Positions 13,135 to 22,312 of a stretch of DNA of 64,000 bases are shown piece by piece (within the stretch, counting starts at the first letter, position 1; each line of letters begins with the position of its first letter). The notes beneath the pieces were generated by a model. It was given only the letters and a program-made list of their open reading frames with translations. It ran no database searches and was not told the origin of the DNA. This stretch comes from Deinococcus koreensis (GTDB lineage: Bacteria > Deinococcota > Deinococci > Deinococcales > Deinococcaceae). Both the position numbers and the translations under genes were made by a program. The stretch lies in the NCBI RefSeq assembly GCF_002901445.1, contig NZ_PPPD01000001.1:3460481-3524480 (forward strand), written 5' to 3'.

Positions 13135-13806
13135 ATGAAAAATCAGACGCTGGCTCTGCCCATCGGCCTCGTTCTCGCGGCGCTGACGGCCTGCATGGCG
13201 GTCGAGCGGGGCCAGCAGTCCGACTTTCCGGTGGAGCAGCCCTCGATGCTCAGCGAGACCACGGTGCTGCCCGGCCAGACGGTCTATGTCAGCTACTCCT
13301 ACCCCCGTGCCATGTTCGAGGCCGACAACGAGTTCGAGGCCCGCTTCGATGCCCTGGCCTTCGACTACAGCGGCGTCCGCACCAGCGACGACAGGGTGCC
13401 CAACGTCTACGCGGCCGCGCCGTGGTTCATGCTGAGGGCGGTGGAGGCCCCCACGGGGGTGAGTGTGGCGCTGGTGAAGGCGAATCTGGCCCGCGTGGTG
13501 ACCCAGACCCGGGTCGTGGGCGACTCCGTGAACGTCAAGTACCGCGATGAATTCAAGCTGCTCTACCGGGTGAGCGTGTCTCCGGACTTCGACCCCCCGG
13601 CCCTCACGGCCGCGCAGGAGGGGGTCAACGCGGCCACGGAGCCCGCCACGAAGGCGTCCCCCTCGCCCACCACCAGCGTCATCAAGACCCTGCTGGAGAA
13701 ATACGCCGGCGACCTGGGCGGACTGAGCGCCAACCGCGCCCGGCTGACCTTCTCGGACGGCAGCCGCACGAGCACTGCCAGCCTCTTCCTGAAGTACCGC
13801 AAGTAG
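13135..13806 (+). CDS. hypothetical lipoprotein
   Basis: 223 aa, family not recognised. A signal peptide ends in the lipobox LTAC (Cys19), so it should be lipidated and envelope-anchored. The mature part is beta-rich (QTVYVSYSYPRAMFEADNEFEARFDALAF). After about residue 155 comes a low-complexity A/T/P/S hinge, then a short C-terminal domain (LEKYAGDLGGLSANRARLTF). The ATG at 13135 is preceded 6 nt upstream by TACCTT, indicating a leaderless mRNA and supporting the start. It stands alone, between two unrelated genes. Confidence 0.7.
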   Translation: MKNQTLALPIGLVLAALTACMAVERGQQSDFPVEQPSMLSETTVLPGQTVYVSYSYPRAMFEADNEFEARFDALAFDYSGVRTSDDRVPNVYAAAPWFMLRAVEAPTGVSVALVKANLARVVTQTRVVGDSVNVKYRDEFKLLYRVSVSPDFDPPALTAAQEGVNAATEPATKASPSPTTSVIKTLLEKYAGDLGGLSANRARLTFSDGSRTSTASLFLKYRK

Positions 13807-13986
13807 CGCCCCCAGGGCCGCCACGCTGGACGGCGGGGGCAGACCGGGGAATGCCGGGGCTGCCCCCTGTGCGGTTCGGCAACTCCTCTCTCCGCCGTCA
13901 GCCCTGCGGCGGTGAGCACACCGGGCGCGGAAAAACCCTGCTCCACTGAACGAACGGCGCTCCGCCATCCGTCTATCCTGAAACGG

Positions 13987-16161
13987 ATGTCTTCGCGCGC
14001 TCCCGTCCGTCTCCCCGCCTACGCCCCACATCCTGATTTCGACCACGAGAGCGACCACCTGGAAGGCACGGTGGCCGCCATGCTGCGCCAGATTGAATTC
14101 TGGGAGGACCGCGACCGCCAGATGGGCGCCGATCTGGAAACCTCGATCATCCTGGGCGACGAGGCGGAGGAACACGCCGCCATGCTCTCGCCGCACGTCC
14201 ACCAGCCGTATTTCGGCTCGCTCAAGGTGCGCGTGGCGGGGCGCGAGCAGGTGCTCTACGTGGGCAAGCACGCCTTCCGCGACGTGAAGGGGCCGCACAG
14301 CGTGGTCTCGTGGGATTCGGAGGTCGGCAGCCTGTTCTACCAGGAGGCGCTGACCTGGACACCCCGGCGCGGCAGCGCGGGCACCATCCGCCGGCGCCGG
14401 CAGCTGGACGTGGCCCACAAGCAGCTCCTGCGCGTGACCGACCTGTACGACGACGAGCATGGCGGCGACACCGGCGGCCGCGAGGAGGTGCTGCTCAGGC
14501 GGCTGGAGGAAGGCAGCACCGCCGGCATGCGCGACGTGGTGGAGACGCTGCAGCCCGAGCAGAACGAGGCCATGCGCTTTCCGGCCGGCACGCCCGTGAT
14601 CATCCAGGGCGCGGCGGGCAGCGGCAAGACCACCATCGGCTTTCACCGCCTGTCGTGGATGACCAACGCCGAGCGCGGCCGCCACCAGGCCCGTCCCGAG
14701 GCCTGCATGGTGCTGATGCCTAACCGCGTGCTGGCCTCCTACGCCGCGCGCATCCTGCCGGAACTCGACCTGCACAGCGTCAACGTGACCACCCCCGAGC
14801 ACTGGGCGGTGGGCCTGCTGGGGCTGGAGAAGCTGGAGGTCACGGACCGCACGCTGACCCTGCTCCTCACGGACCGCGACAACACCCGCCGCGCCCTGGC
14901 CTGGCGGCGCGCCAAGCTGCTGGGCGACGCCCGCATGCTGGACGTGGTGCGCACCCACCTCTGGACGCGCTTCACGGCGGCCCTGCGCGGCCAGGGCCTC
15001 AAGGAATCCGTGGAGCTGCGCGGCCGCGAAGGGCTGACCCTGACCCTGACCGACGCCGACCTGTACACCATTCTCAGCGACACCTTCGCCCGCGATCCCC
15101 TGGAGGGCTACCGCGCGGGCTTCCGCGCCCTGCTGGAGGCCGAGGCCCTGAGCCGCCTGCACGTGCCCGACGACGAGGAAGCCGGCGTCCTGAAGCAGCT
15201 CTCCGCCCCCGTGACCACCCTGCTGGGCCGGATTTTCGCCAGCACCACGCCGGTCACCGAGACCCGCCGCCTGCTCGCCAGCCCCGAGGCCCTGGCCGTG
15301 AGTGGCCTGCTGCAGGAGCGCGAGATCCAGCTCCTGCAGGCCGACCCCCTGGGCGGCATCCCCACCCCGCGCCGCGCCCACGCCGACGTGACCGAGCTGC
15401 CCCTGATGCTCGCCATGCAAGCCTTCATGGGCGGCATCGGCCGCGCGGTGGGCCGCGAACTGGAGGTGTTCGACCATGTGGTGCTGGACGAGGCGCAGGA
15501 TTACTCCCCACTGCTGTACGCGCTGCTGGCCCGCGCCACCCGCCCCGGCCACATCACGGCGCTGGGCGACCTGAACCAGGGGATGCACGGCTACAAGGGG
15601 CCGTCGTCCTGGGAGGCGGTGCAGGCGCAGCTGCCCGGCGCGCAGGTGCTCACCCTGAGCCGCACCTACCGCTCGACCCGACAGATCACCGAACTGGGCG
15701 CCCGCATCGCCGCCACCTACAACCGCGCCGCCCACGTCCAGGGCGTCGACCGCGACGGCGACCCCATCCAGCGCTACGTGGCCCCGGCCGGCCCAGACGG
15801 CGAACTGCCACTGCTGGCCCGCGCCGTGAAGGATGCCCAGAAAGCCGGACACAGCAACATCGCCATCGTCACGCGCCGCGCCATCGACGCCGACCGTCTG
15901 GCCGAGGCGCTACGCGAGCACGACACCGATGCCCAGCCCATCACCACGCAGGAGCACCGCTATACCGGCGGGCTAGTGATCCTGCCGGTCAGTCTCGCCA
16001 AGGGCCTGGAGTTCAGCGCGGCCATTGTCGCCAGCGCCAACGCCGAGACCTACGACGACAGCACCGAATACGAGCGCCGCCTGCTGTACGTGTCGGCCAG
16101 CCGCGCCCTGCACTGGCTGGGGCTGGTCAGCGTGGACGAGCTGCACCCGCTCATTCAGTAG
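13987..16161 (+). CDS. HelD-like / helicase IV-type SF1 ATPase
   Basis: 724 aa. The N-terminal coiled region (DHESDHLEGTVAAMLRQIEFWEDRDRQMGADLE) and a small beta domain precede a UvrD-like motor: Walker A IQGAAGSGKTTIGFHRL (about residue 207), Walker B/DEAQ VVLDEAQDYSPLLY (about 497), GDLNQGMHGYKG, SRTYRST (about 557) and KGLEFSAAIVASA. HelD proteins release stalled RNA polymerase; D. radiodurans DR1572 of this group was described as helicase IV. Whether this acts on RNAP or DNA cannot be told from sequence. TATCCT 7 nt before the ATG supports a leaderless start. Confidence 0.87.
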   Translation: MSSRAPVRLPAYAPHPDFDHESDHLEGTVAAMLRQIEFWEDRDRQMGADLETSIILGDEAEEHAAMLSPHVHQPYFGSLKVRVAGREQVLYVGKHAFRDVKGPHSVVSWDSEVGSLFYQEALTWTPRRGSAGTIRRRRQLDVAHKQLLRVTDLYDDEHGGDTGGREEVLLRRLEEGSTAGMRDVVETLQPEQNEAMRFPAGTPVIIQGAAGSGKTTIGFHRLSWMTNAERGRHQARPEACMVLMPNRVLASYAARILPELDLHSVNVTTPEHWAVGLLGLEKLEVTDRTLTLLLTDRDNTRRALAWRRAKLLGDARMLDVVRTHLWTRFTAALRGQGLKESVELRGREGLTLTLTDADLYTILSDTFARDPLEGYRAGFRALLEAEALSRLHVPDDEEAGVLKQLSAPVTTLLGRIFASTTPVTETRRLLASPEALAVSGLLQEREIQLLQADPLGGIPTPRRAHADVTELPLMLAMQAFMGGIGRAVGRELEVFDHVVLDEAQDYSPLLYALLARATRPGHITALGDLNQGMHGYKGPSSWEAVQAQLPGAQVLTLSRTYRSTRQITELGARIAATYNRAAHVQGVDRDGDPIQRYVAPAGPDGELPLLARAVKDAQKAGHSNIAIVTRRAIDADRLAEALREHDTDAQPITTQEHRYTGGLVILPVSLAKGLEFSAAIVASANAETYDDSTEYERRLLYVSASRALHWLGLVSVDELHPLIQ

Positions 16162-16172
16162 ACAGAAATCAA

Positions 16173-16200
16173 AGACCGCCCCTATTGGTGGGGGCGGTCT
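16173..16200. terminator. bidirectional terminator hairpin
   Basis: A 10-bp perfect stem (AGACCGCCCC / GGGGCGGTCT) with an 8-nt loop is located between the convergent HelD-like and lipoprotein genes. Flanking A/T residues (AAATCAA on the left, ACAAG on the right) could serve as U-tracts. Confidence 0.75.
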
Positions 16201-16216
16201 ACAAGCAGCGCGGCTC

Positions 16217-16771
16217 TTACAAAGTGCAGTTTGCGACCGGAATACCCTGGACGCTCTTGACAACGTTGCTGGTTGTCACACCATCCCGGCTGACGCCCTG
16301 AACGTTCAGGAAGGTTACTCCCTTGACCGTAAAGGTTTTGACGGGACTGACGACGATGGCCTGAGCGCTCAGCCCCAGCGACTTGGCGCTCAGCGGGGCC
16401 ACTCCTGCACCAACCGTGATTTCGAACTGGGAGGGATTGCCAGAGTAGCCGGTGGTCAGGAAGGGAGTGTAGACCGTCTGCTTCCCACCTTTGCTCCCTT
16501 CAAGCTGGAAGCCAAAACGTGCCGCTTCGCCGTCCCAGTCGAGCGTGGAGTAAAGACGAGTACTGAAGTTGTCGCAGATGATCGAAGAACCGGCCGCATA
16601 GGTCGTTCCCGTGCTGGTGTCCGTATAGGCCGTTGGCAACGTGTATTCGCTCTTGTATTCAAGGAGTTGAAGGTTTCGGACAGGATCGCTGCTTGGCGTC
16701 ACCACGACATCGACACCACAACTCGCCAGAAGACCCGTCAGACCGACTGCTGCCAGAAGCACTTTTTTCAT
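16217..16771 (-). CDS. small lipoprotein, paralogue A of a tandem pair
   Basis: 184 aa, unrecognised family. Lipobox LASC (Cys19) follows a basic-hydrophobic signal peptide (KKVLLAAVGLTGLLA). The mature protein has a Cys in IICDNFSTRL and another at the extreme C-terminus (IPVANCTL), probably a disulfide. It shares this architecture, including the CDN motif, with the adjacent gene ending at 16890, and the two have closely similar 61-bp leaders. The start at 16771 is set by the signal peptide and the shared leader. Confidence 0.72.
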   Translation of the reverse strand: MKKVLLAAVGLTGLLASCGVDVVVTPSSDPVRNLQLLEYKSEYTLPTAYTDTSTGTTYAAGSSIICDNFSTRLYSTLDWDGEAARFGFQLEGSKGGKQTVYTPFLTTGYSGNPSQFEITVGAGVAPLSAKSLGLSAQAIVVSPVKTFTVKGVTFLNVQGVSRDGVTTSNVVKSVQGIPVANCTL

Positions 16772-16889
16772 GTCTTTCACTCTGCTGCCCAAAGCTGATG
16801 CCCGTGTGATGCGCCCTTGAGAGATTCTGAGGCGAGGGCAAATGAAAGCGGCCAGAGCGCGAAGCCCTGGCCCATAGTGAGGTGTGAGG

Positions 16890-17468
16890 TCAGTTGGAGA
16901 GGGGCTGGGCGGTGTTCTGCACGGTGCAGTTGCTGTAGACGGGAATGACCCGGAGGTAACGGCTATCAATGTCAAAGCTAGATGTAGAGGTGTTGATCTT
17001 CAGGTTCGTGTAGAACCCGTTGCCCACCTTATTGGCTACCGTCACGGTTTTGACCTTCTGCACGGCAGGGGAAACCACGATGCTGGTGGGCAGCAGCTTG
17101 CCGGTTGAGGAGTTGGCGTCGAAGTAGAAGACGTAGTTGCCGTTCTCCAGCTTCTGGAGCTTGGACGCCGGCACATTCTCCTTGAAGTTGGGATCTTCCT
17201 GGGCACTGGTGTTGCTGTACAGGCTGAGATCCACCGACTGGATAGTGCCGGCTGCGGCGAACTCGATCTTCACCTGGGTCGAGGCCGAGCGGCCCGCGCT
17301 GGCGTTCGACACATTGTCACAGCCCACGTATTGACCCGCGCCCGTCGTGTACTCGGTGGTCAGATCCACGATCCGCGCCGATGCGCTGCCATCCGGCGCC
17401 ACACCGCTCGATCCGCACGCTGCCAGAATGCCACTCAACCCGATCATGCCGATCATCAAGTTCTTCAT
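16890..17468 (-). CDS. small lipoprotein, paralogue B of a tandem pair
   Basis: 192 aa, unrecognised family. Lipobox LAAC (Cys18) ends the signal peptide. The features shared with the downstream gene are the N-proximal YVGCDNVSN, the central SIVVSPAVQKVKTVTV (compare AIVVSPVKTFTVKGV) and the C-terminal VIPVYSNCTVQ. This indicates an old tandem duplication, with a likely disulfide between the two conserved cysteines. Role unknown; the beta-rich sequence suggests an outer-envelope or surface structural protein. Confidence 0.72.
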   Translation of the reverse strand: MKNLMIGMIGLSGILAACGSSGVAPDGSASARIVDLTTEYTTGAGQYVGCDNVSNASAGRSASTQVKIEFAAAGTIQSVDLSLYSNTSAQEDPNFKENVPASKLQKLENGNYVFYFDANSSTGKLLPTSIVVSPAVQKVKTVTVANKVGNGFYTNLKINTSTSSFDIDSRYLRVIPVYSNCTVQNTAQPLSN

Positions 17469-17529
17469 GCTGTCCACTGTCACCTGTCCACCTGATGCCA
17501 GTGTGATTGTTTCTTGAGCAAGTCTGAGG
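17469..17529 (-). promoter_or_regulatory. leader conserved with that of the neighbouring lipoprotein (16772-16832)
   Basis: The 61 bp before this start aligns without gaps to the 61 bp before the downstream paralogue. By eye, 30 of the first 40 positions are identical, including blocks CTCAAG, ATCACAC and GGCATCAG. The duplication therefore carried its promoter or regulator site along. Confidence 0.55.
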
Positions 17530-17597
17530 ATACCCGTCTGCTGTTCGGCTGGGCCGCCGCTGAGGCTTTTCATGATCGCTGTGGGTAAGCTCCGGAT

Positions 17598-18047
17598 ATG
17601 CGTTTGCTGAGTGCCCTCTGCCTGCTGGGAATCCTGAGCGCCTGTGCGCCCACCCTGACCACCCCGGAGTCCCGCCTGACCGGTCAGACCACGTTCACGG
17701 GCGCGCTCCTGTCGGTGACGGTGGTCAACGAGGGGCCCTACGACCTGATGCTGGACAACTCCTGCCCGCGCCCCTTCGAACTGCAGGTGTCGCAACCCCA
17801 GGGGAGTGTGGCGGTGGCGGCCCTGGCGCAGCAGCTCGCCACCTGTTCGGACGTAAAACTGCCGCCCCAGCGCTGGCCGGTGCGCGGCACCTTCACGGCG
17901 GCGGTGGTGCTCAACCTGCCGTCCGGGAAGCATGAGCTGACGCCCACGGCGGTCGTGCGGGTACAGGTGGCGCCGGGCGGCAAACCCCAGGGCGCCTACC
18001 GGACGGTGCGGGTCAGTGCCCCGGCCGTGACCCTCGTCGTGCCGTAG
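17598..18047 (+). CDS. hypothetical lipoprotein
   Basis: 149 aa. The signal peptide RLLSALCLLGILSAC ends in lipobox LSAC (Cys16). The mature domain is a single beta-rich unit (SVTVVNEGPYDLMLDNSC and VVLNLPSGKHELTPTAVVRVQV), like a small immunoglobulin or fibronectin-like fold, with cysteine residues in LDNSCPRP and ATCSDVKL that could pair. TAAGCT lies exactly 6 nt before the ATG (leaderless). Divergent from the lipoprotein pair and convergent with miaB, 6 bp apart. Family not recognised. Confidence 0.7.
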   Translation: MRLLSALCLLGILSACAPTLTTPESRLTGQTTFTGALLSVTVVNEGPYDLMLDNSCPRPFELQVSQPQGSVAVAALAQQLATCSDVKLPPQRWPVRGTFTAAVVLNLPSGKHELTPTAVVRVQVAPGGKPQGAYRTVRVSAPAVTLVVP

Positions 18048-18053
18048 GCGGGC

Positions 18054-19433
18054 TCAGGCCATCTGCAACGGGGCGCTCATGGCCGCCGCCTCGGGGTTCA
18101 GGCGGGGCAGCTCGGGAAGCTCCTGACCGCCCTCGCCCAGCACGCGGCCGTACATCATGTGGGGCGTGGCGTGCCCGATCCGTACCCGGTAGACGCCGGG
18201 GCCGTCGGCGCCGATCGCGCGGGACACCACGGTCGGGTGGTTGCCGCGCGTGTGGCCCTCCAGGAAGCCCTCGCTGTGGGCGTCGCCCCGGATCAGCACC
18301 TCCTGAATCGAGCCGACGTGGGCGGCGTTGCGGCGCGCACTCCATTCCTTCTGCTTCACGATCAGTCGTTGCAGGCGCTCAGTCTTGACCTCGCGCGGCA
18401 GGTCGGCAAAGTGCTTGTAGCTGGGCGTGCCGGGGCGCGGCGAGTAGATGAACATGTACGCGGAGTCGTAGCCCACCTCGTCGTACAGGCTCAGGGTGTC
18501 CTGAAAATCCTCCTCGGTCTCGCCGGGAAAGCCCACGATGATGTCGGTGGCCAGCACGGCGTGCGGCAGGTGCCTGCGGATATCGGCGATGTGCGACAGG
18601 TACTGCTCACGGGTGTACTCGCGGGCCATACGCCGCAGCACGCGGTCGGAACCGCTCTGCACGGGCAGATGCACGAACTCGCAGACCGCCGGGGTCTCGG
18701 CCATCGCGGCGGCCACGTCCTCGGTGAAGTTCATGGGGTGGCTGGTCGTGAACTTCACGCGGCTCACGCCACTGCGCCCGACCAGCCGCAGCAGGTCGGC
18801 GAAACTGGGGTAGCCCGCCAGCTTTGCGCCCCCATCCACGCCGTAGGCGTTCACGTTCTGGCCCAGCAGCGTCACCTCCTGCACGCCGGCCGCGAGCTGC
18901 ATGTCCAGCTCGCGCAGGATGTCGTCCGGCGAGCGGCTGACCTGCGGGCCGCGCGTGGTCGGCACGATGCAGTAGGTGCAGTGGTGATCGCAGCCGCGCA
19001 TGATCGTCAGGTGCGCCTGCAGTTTTCCGGCCGGCGGCGGCGGGATGTGGCCGTGCAGCTCGTCCTTGAACTGCAGCCCCCAGAAGCGCTCGTTGCTCTC
19101 CAGCGCCTTCCCGATATCCAGCAGGCTGCCCGGCCCGAGCAGCACGTCGACCTCGAACTTGCGGGCCATCTGCTGGCCTTCCTCGAGCTGCGCGAGGCAG
19201 CCCATCATACCGACCACCAGGGGGCGCTGGGTCTTGAGCTTGCGGAGTTCGCCCAGCACCGAGCGCACCTTGTCGACCGGCTTGCCGCGCACCGCGCAGG
19301 TGTTGATCAGGACGAAATCCGCCTCGTCCACGCCGTCCACGATGTCGGCGCCCAGCGAGACCAGCTGGGACTGCACGAGGTGCGTGTCGTATTCGTTCAT
19401 CTGGCACCCGTAGGTGATCAGGTGGGCTTTCAT
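18054..19433 (-). CDS. miaB: tRNA-2-methylthio-N6-dimethylallyladenosine synthase
   Basis: 459 aa. Radical-SAM methylthiotransferase that converts i6A37 to ms2i6A37. The N-terminal UPF0004 domain has [17 protein letters not shown] and MGCLAQ, whose three cysteines bind the second Fe-S cluster. The radical-SAM core has the CxxxCxxC motif in [16 protein letters not shown], and a C-terminal TRAM domain begins after [15 protein letters not shown]. Start confirmed by GAGGAG 8 nt upstream. Its substrate is made by MiaA, encoded at 53985-54920 in this window. Confidence 0.95.
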   Translation of the reverse strand: MKAHLITYGCQMNEYDTHLVQSQLVSLGADIVDGVDEADFVLINTCAVRGKPVDKVRSVLGELRKLKTQRPLVVGMMGCLAQLEEGQQMARKFEVDVLLGPGSLLDIGKALESNERFWGLQFKDELHGHIPPPPAGKLQAHLTIMRGCDHHCTYCIVPTTRGPQVSRSPDDILRELDMQLAAGVQEVTLLGQNVNAYGVDGGAKLAGYPSFADLLRLVGRSGVSRVKFTTSHPMNFTEDVAAAMAETPAVCEFVHLPVQSGSDRVLRRMAREYTREQYLSHIADIRRHLPHAVLATDIIVGFPGETEEDFQDTLSLYDEVGYDSAYMFIYSPRPGTPSYKHFADLPREVKTERLQRLIVKQKEWSARRNAAHVGSIQEVLIRGDAHSEGFLEGHTRGNHPTVVSRAIGADGPGVYRVRIGHATPHMMYGRVLGEGGQELPELPRLNPEAAAMSAPLQMA

Positions 19434-19542
19434 GGGCTCTCCTCTCGGCTGGCCGGATGGAGTCCGGGGCCTTATGCACCGGCCCAGGCGTTGGGCACGG
19501 CGACCACGGGAGAGTCTAGCGCAGCGTGGTCTGGCGCGGCTC

Positions 19543-20049
19543 TCAGGGGTTGGCGGGGGGTGGCGGGGTGGGCGTGGTCGGACTGGCGGGCACGGCGGCC
19601 GGCGCCGCTCCCACCTTGTTCAGCTCCACCACGTAGCCCAGCAGCTCCTTGCCCAGCAGCACGGTTCGCAGCGTGCCGTTGATCTTCTCGCCGGCCACCA
19701 CGGCGTGCAGGTTGGCGCGGTGCTGGTCGCCGTTCTCGTACATCTGCAGCTCCAGCGCGCCGCCCTGGGCCGCCTTCCTGAAGGTGCCGCTGGCGGCGTA
19801 GGACTTGCGGCTTTCCAGGTTGGTCAGCACGCCCGCCGCGCGGCCCTCGCGCTCCTGGATGGTCAGGGTCAGGCGGTAGGGGACCCGGCCGGTGCCGCCC
19901 ACGCCGATGCCCTCGTACAGGCCGTTCACGCTACGTTCCAGGGCGGTCAGGGGACTCAGGAAGGCGCCCCAGGCGCAGCCGCTGAGGCTGACGGCCAGCA
20001 CGGACAGCGCGGCAGGCCGCAGGGCGCGGCGAATGGTGCTTGAGAGCAT
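19543..20049 (-). CDS. hypothetical lipoprotein, related to the 20115-20540 product
   Basis: 168 aa with lipobox LSGC (Cys25). The core ([21 protein letters not shown], then [22 protein letters not shown]) aligns with [19 protein letters not shown] and [21 protein letters not shown] of the next upstream lipoprotein, so the two are distant paralogues. It ends with a Pro/Thr/Ala-rich tail ([14 protein letters not shown]). TACGCT lies 6 nt before the ATG at 20049 (leaderless), which fixes the start inside a much longer open frame. Function unknown. Confidence 0.7.
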   Translation of the reverse strand: MLSSTIRRALRPAALSVLAVSLSGCAWGAFLSPLTALERSVNGLYEGIGVGGTGRVPYRLTLTIQEREGRAAGVLTNLESRKSYAASGTFRKAAQGGALELQMYENGDQHRANLHAVVAGEKINGTLRTVLLGKELLGYVVELNKVGAAPAAVPASPTTPTPPPPANP

Positions 20050-20114
20050 GGGCCGAGCGTACCCGCCGATCATGAAGGGTGCCTGACGCGGCGTCTGGCC
20101 CTGTGGGCGCCCAT

Positions 20115-20540
20115 TCACCGGCGCACCCGCTTCATGCTCAGGCCGTGGCGCAGGCCGTTGATGGTGAGATTGCCGGTCAGGGTCTCGCCCCGGATGGTGC
20201 CCGACAGCAGGGCGCCCGCCTTGAGGGGCACGTCCTGCACCCCGAAGCCCAGCAGGCTGGCCCGCAGCCTGGGCGACTCGCCCGCCGAGATCTGCGCGCT
20301 GAGGGTGTCGCCCTCCGGGGTGGGGAGCAGGGTGCCGGCGGCCAGGAAGCTGTCGCCGCTGGTGCGGTTGTCCAGCGTGCCGCGAATCTCGTGGGTCTGC
20401 ACGTTCTCGGTGAAGGTCAGCCGGTAACGCTGCACGGAGATCACCACGCGGGCCGAGCCCTCCCAGACCTGCACCGGCTGGGCGGTGGTCACCGGCGCGC
20501 ATGCGCCCAGCGGCAGCGCGAGGGGCAGAAGACGCTTCAA
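20115..20540 (-). CDS. hypothetical lipoprotein with TTG start
   Basis: 141 aa. The reading frame has no ATG at its head; TTG at 20540 follows GGAGGAGGGG by 2-5 nt and overlaps the amidase stop as TTGA, a translational-coupling arrangement. The encoded signal peptide [13 protein letters not shown] has lipobox LGAC (Cys14). The mature domain is beta-rich and paralogous to the 19543-20049 lipoprotein. The overlap suggests obligatory co-expression with the amidase, though a functional link is not evident. Confidence 0.65.
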   Translation of the reverse strand: MKRLLPLALPLGACAPVTTAQPVQVWEGSARVVISVQRYRLTFTENVQTHEIRGTLDNRTSGDSFLAAGTLLPTPEGDTLSAQISAGESPRLRASLLGFGVQDVPLKAGALLSGTIRGETLTGNLTINGLRHGLSMKRVRR

Positions 20541-21721
20541 CGCCCCTCCTCCAGCGCCAGGCCCAGGCCCAGCAGGCGGTCGTCCTCGCCGGGCCGGCCC
20601 ACGAGTTGCACGCCCACAGAGGGGGTACCGGTGGGCAGCGCCAGCACGGGCACGCCCAGCAGGCTGAAGGGCGCCGTGATCCGCAGCACCGCGCGGCGCA
20701 GGGGCGTCCGGCCCTCGCCGATCTCCACCTCGTCCTGCCCGATGAGGGGTGGGGGCGTGGGCACGGTGGGCGCCAGCAGCACATCGAACGAGCGGAAAAG
20801 GTCGCCCAGCACGGCGCGGTACTCCTCGCGCCGGGCGAAGGCGGTCTGCAGGTCGGCGTCGCCGAGCGCCTGGCCCTGCCGCAGCGCCGCCAGCGTGAAG
20901 GGCAGGAAGCCGGGATCGTTCAGCTCCAGCGCCTGGGCATGAACCCGCGCGGCCTCGCCGAGCACGATGGGCGAATAGGCGTCCAGCACCTCCGGGAAGG
21001 CCACGGGGGAGAGGGTGGCGCCTCTGCTGGTGAGCGCCGCCGCGAAGGAGTCCACCGCCTGTTCCACCGTCCCGTCCGTCCAGCCCTCCGGCATCCACAC
21101 CCCGACCCGCAGACCGTCCCACGGCTGCGCCCCGACCTCCTGCCCGGTCAGGGCGCCGTGCACGCGGGCGATGGTCTTGACGTCCCGCGCCAGGGGGCCG
21201 GCGTGGTCGCAGGTGGGCGAGAGGGGCAAGACCCCCTCCAGGCTCCAGGCGGGATGCCCCTTCGTCGGCTTGAAGCCCGCTACCCCGCACCACGCCGCCG
21301 GCACGCGGATGCTGCCGCCCGTGTCGGTGCCCAGCGCGAAGTCCACCTGACCCAGCGCCACGCTGACGGCCGCGCCGCTGGAACTGCCGCCCGGCACGCG
21401 CCGGGGGTCGGAGGGATGGAGCGTGCCGCCGAAGCCGTTCGCGCCCGTGATCCCCAGCGCGATCTCGTGCAGATGGGTCTTGCCCACGGCATCGGCCCCG
21501 AGATCCAGCAGGCGGCGCACCAGTGCGCTGGGGCCGGGTTCGGGCACCGGGGCGCGGGTGCTGGCGTGCAGCGGCCAGCCCGCCACCCCGTACAGATCCT
21601 TGACGCTGAAGCTCAGGCCGGACAGCGGGCCGCCGGGGGCGCCGGCCAGCGGCGTGGCAGGCCGGTAGGCCCAGGCGCGGTGCGGGTCAGACGTGGGCGG
21701 ATCGGACGCAGTCGGGGTCAC
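20537..21721 (-). CDS. amidase-signature enzyme
   Basis: 394 aa. The Ser-cisSer-Lys triad is visible: Lys in FSVKDLYGV (about residue 41), cis-Ser in [14 protein letters not shown] and nucleophilic Ser in [23 protein letters not shown]. Length is shorter than GatA (about 480 aa) and no gatC is beside it, so it is an amide hydrolase of unknown substrate, not the tRNA transamidase. GTG start with TACTCT 6 nt upstream. The downstream lipoprotein gene overlaps its stop. Confidence 0.85.
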   Translation of the reverse strand: MTPTASDPPTSDPHRAWAYRPATPLAGAPGGPLSGLSFSVKDLYGVAGWPLHASTRAPVPEPGPSALVRRLLDLGADAVGKTHLHEIALGITGANGFGGTLHPSDPRRVPGGSSSGAAVSVALGQVDFALGTDTGGSIRVPAAWCGVAGFKPTKGHPAWSLEGVLPLSPTCDHAGPLARDVKTIARVHGALTGQEVGAQPWDGLRVGVWMPEGWTDGTVEQAVDSFAAALTSRGATLSPVAFPEVLDAYSPIVLGEAARVHAQALELNDPGFLPFTLAALRQGQALGDADLQTAFARREEYRAVLGDLFRSFDVLLAPTVPTPPPLIGQDEVEIGEGRTPLRRAVLRITAPFSLLGVPVLALPTGTPSVGVQLVGRPGEDDRLLGLGLALEEGR

Positions 21722-21757
21722 GCCTCCAGAGTACGGGGCGCCGGGTCATCGTGGACA

Positions 21758-22249
21758 TTAGAAGGGCAGGATCGGCTCCTGCTTCCACTGGCCCTGGGCC
21801 AGCGTGAACGGCCCGAAGCGCTGCAGCCCCAGCGGCCCGAAATCGGCCGTGAAGCCGCCGTCCAGCCGGTAGGTCACGCCCTGGCCCCGCGCGATCTTCA
21901 GGAACGAGGCGGCCGTGTTCAGGGTCACGGGGATGGACACGTTCGCCGTCTGGTTCGCCGAGCCGCGCGCCGGGACGTTCACGTTGGGCAGCTCCACCTG
22001 CCCGACCCGCGCGCCGTCCACGATCACGTCGGTCAGGATGTTCGCCATCCGCAGCCCGATGGCGTTGGGATTCGAGACCTTCAGGTTCAGGGTCACGTCC
22101 GCGACCGGCGTGCCGCCGAAGCCGCCCGGCAGGCTCAGGCGCGTCAGGCGCACGCCCTGCACCTCCACAGTGGGCACCTGCAGGATCTGGGTCGGGGCGC
22201 AGGCGCTCAGGGCAAGCAGGGTCACGGCAGCGGGCAGGCACTTACGCAT
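21758..22249 (-). CDS. LEA14/WHy-domain lipoprotein (LEA type 2 family)
   Basis: 163 aa. Signal peptide with lipobox LSAC (Cys17), then a WHy/LEA_2 beta-sandwich: VEVQGVRLTRLSLPGG, VADVTLNLKVSNPNAIGLRMANI and VTLNTAASFLKIARGQGVTYRL. LEA14-type proteins accumulate on desiccation in plants; D. radiodurans DR_1372 is a known WHy homologue linked to stress tolerance. The lipobox places this one in the envelope. TAACGT lies 6 nt before the ATG (leaderless). Divergent from the beta-rich gene at 22313, with 63 bp between them. Confidence 0.82.
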   Translation of the reverse strand: MRKCLPAAVTLLALSACAPTQILQVPTVEVQGVRLTRLSLPGGFGGTPVADVTLNLKVSNPNAIGLRMANILTDVIVDGARVGQVELPNVNVPARGSANQTANVSIPVTLNTAASFLKIARGQGVTYRLDGGFTADFGPLGLQRFGPFTLAQGQWKQEPILPF

Positions 22250-22312
22250 GGACTCACGTTACCCTGCGGCCTCACACGGAACCTGACGGGAGCCGCTGCT
22301 AGGCTTGGCCGC

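Noticed and set aside
13111..15852. Long minus-strand frame opposite the lipoprotein and HelD-like gene
   Set aside because: Antisense shadow of two clear genes; composition and lack of motifs argue against coding.
20501..22312. Upstream extension of the beta-rich protein gene through the amidase and LEA genes
   Set aside because: Antisense to two well-supported genes; the real start is ATG 22313 with a TAGGCT box and a signal peptide.
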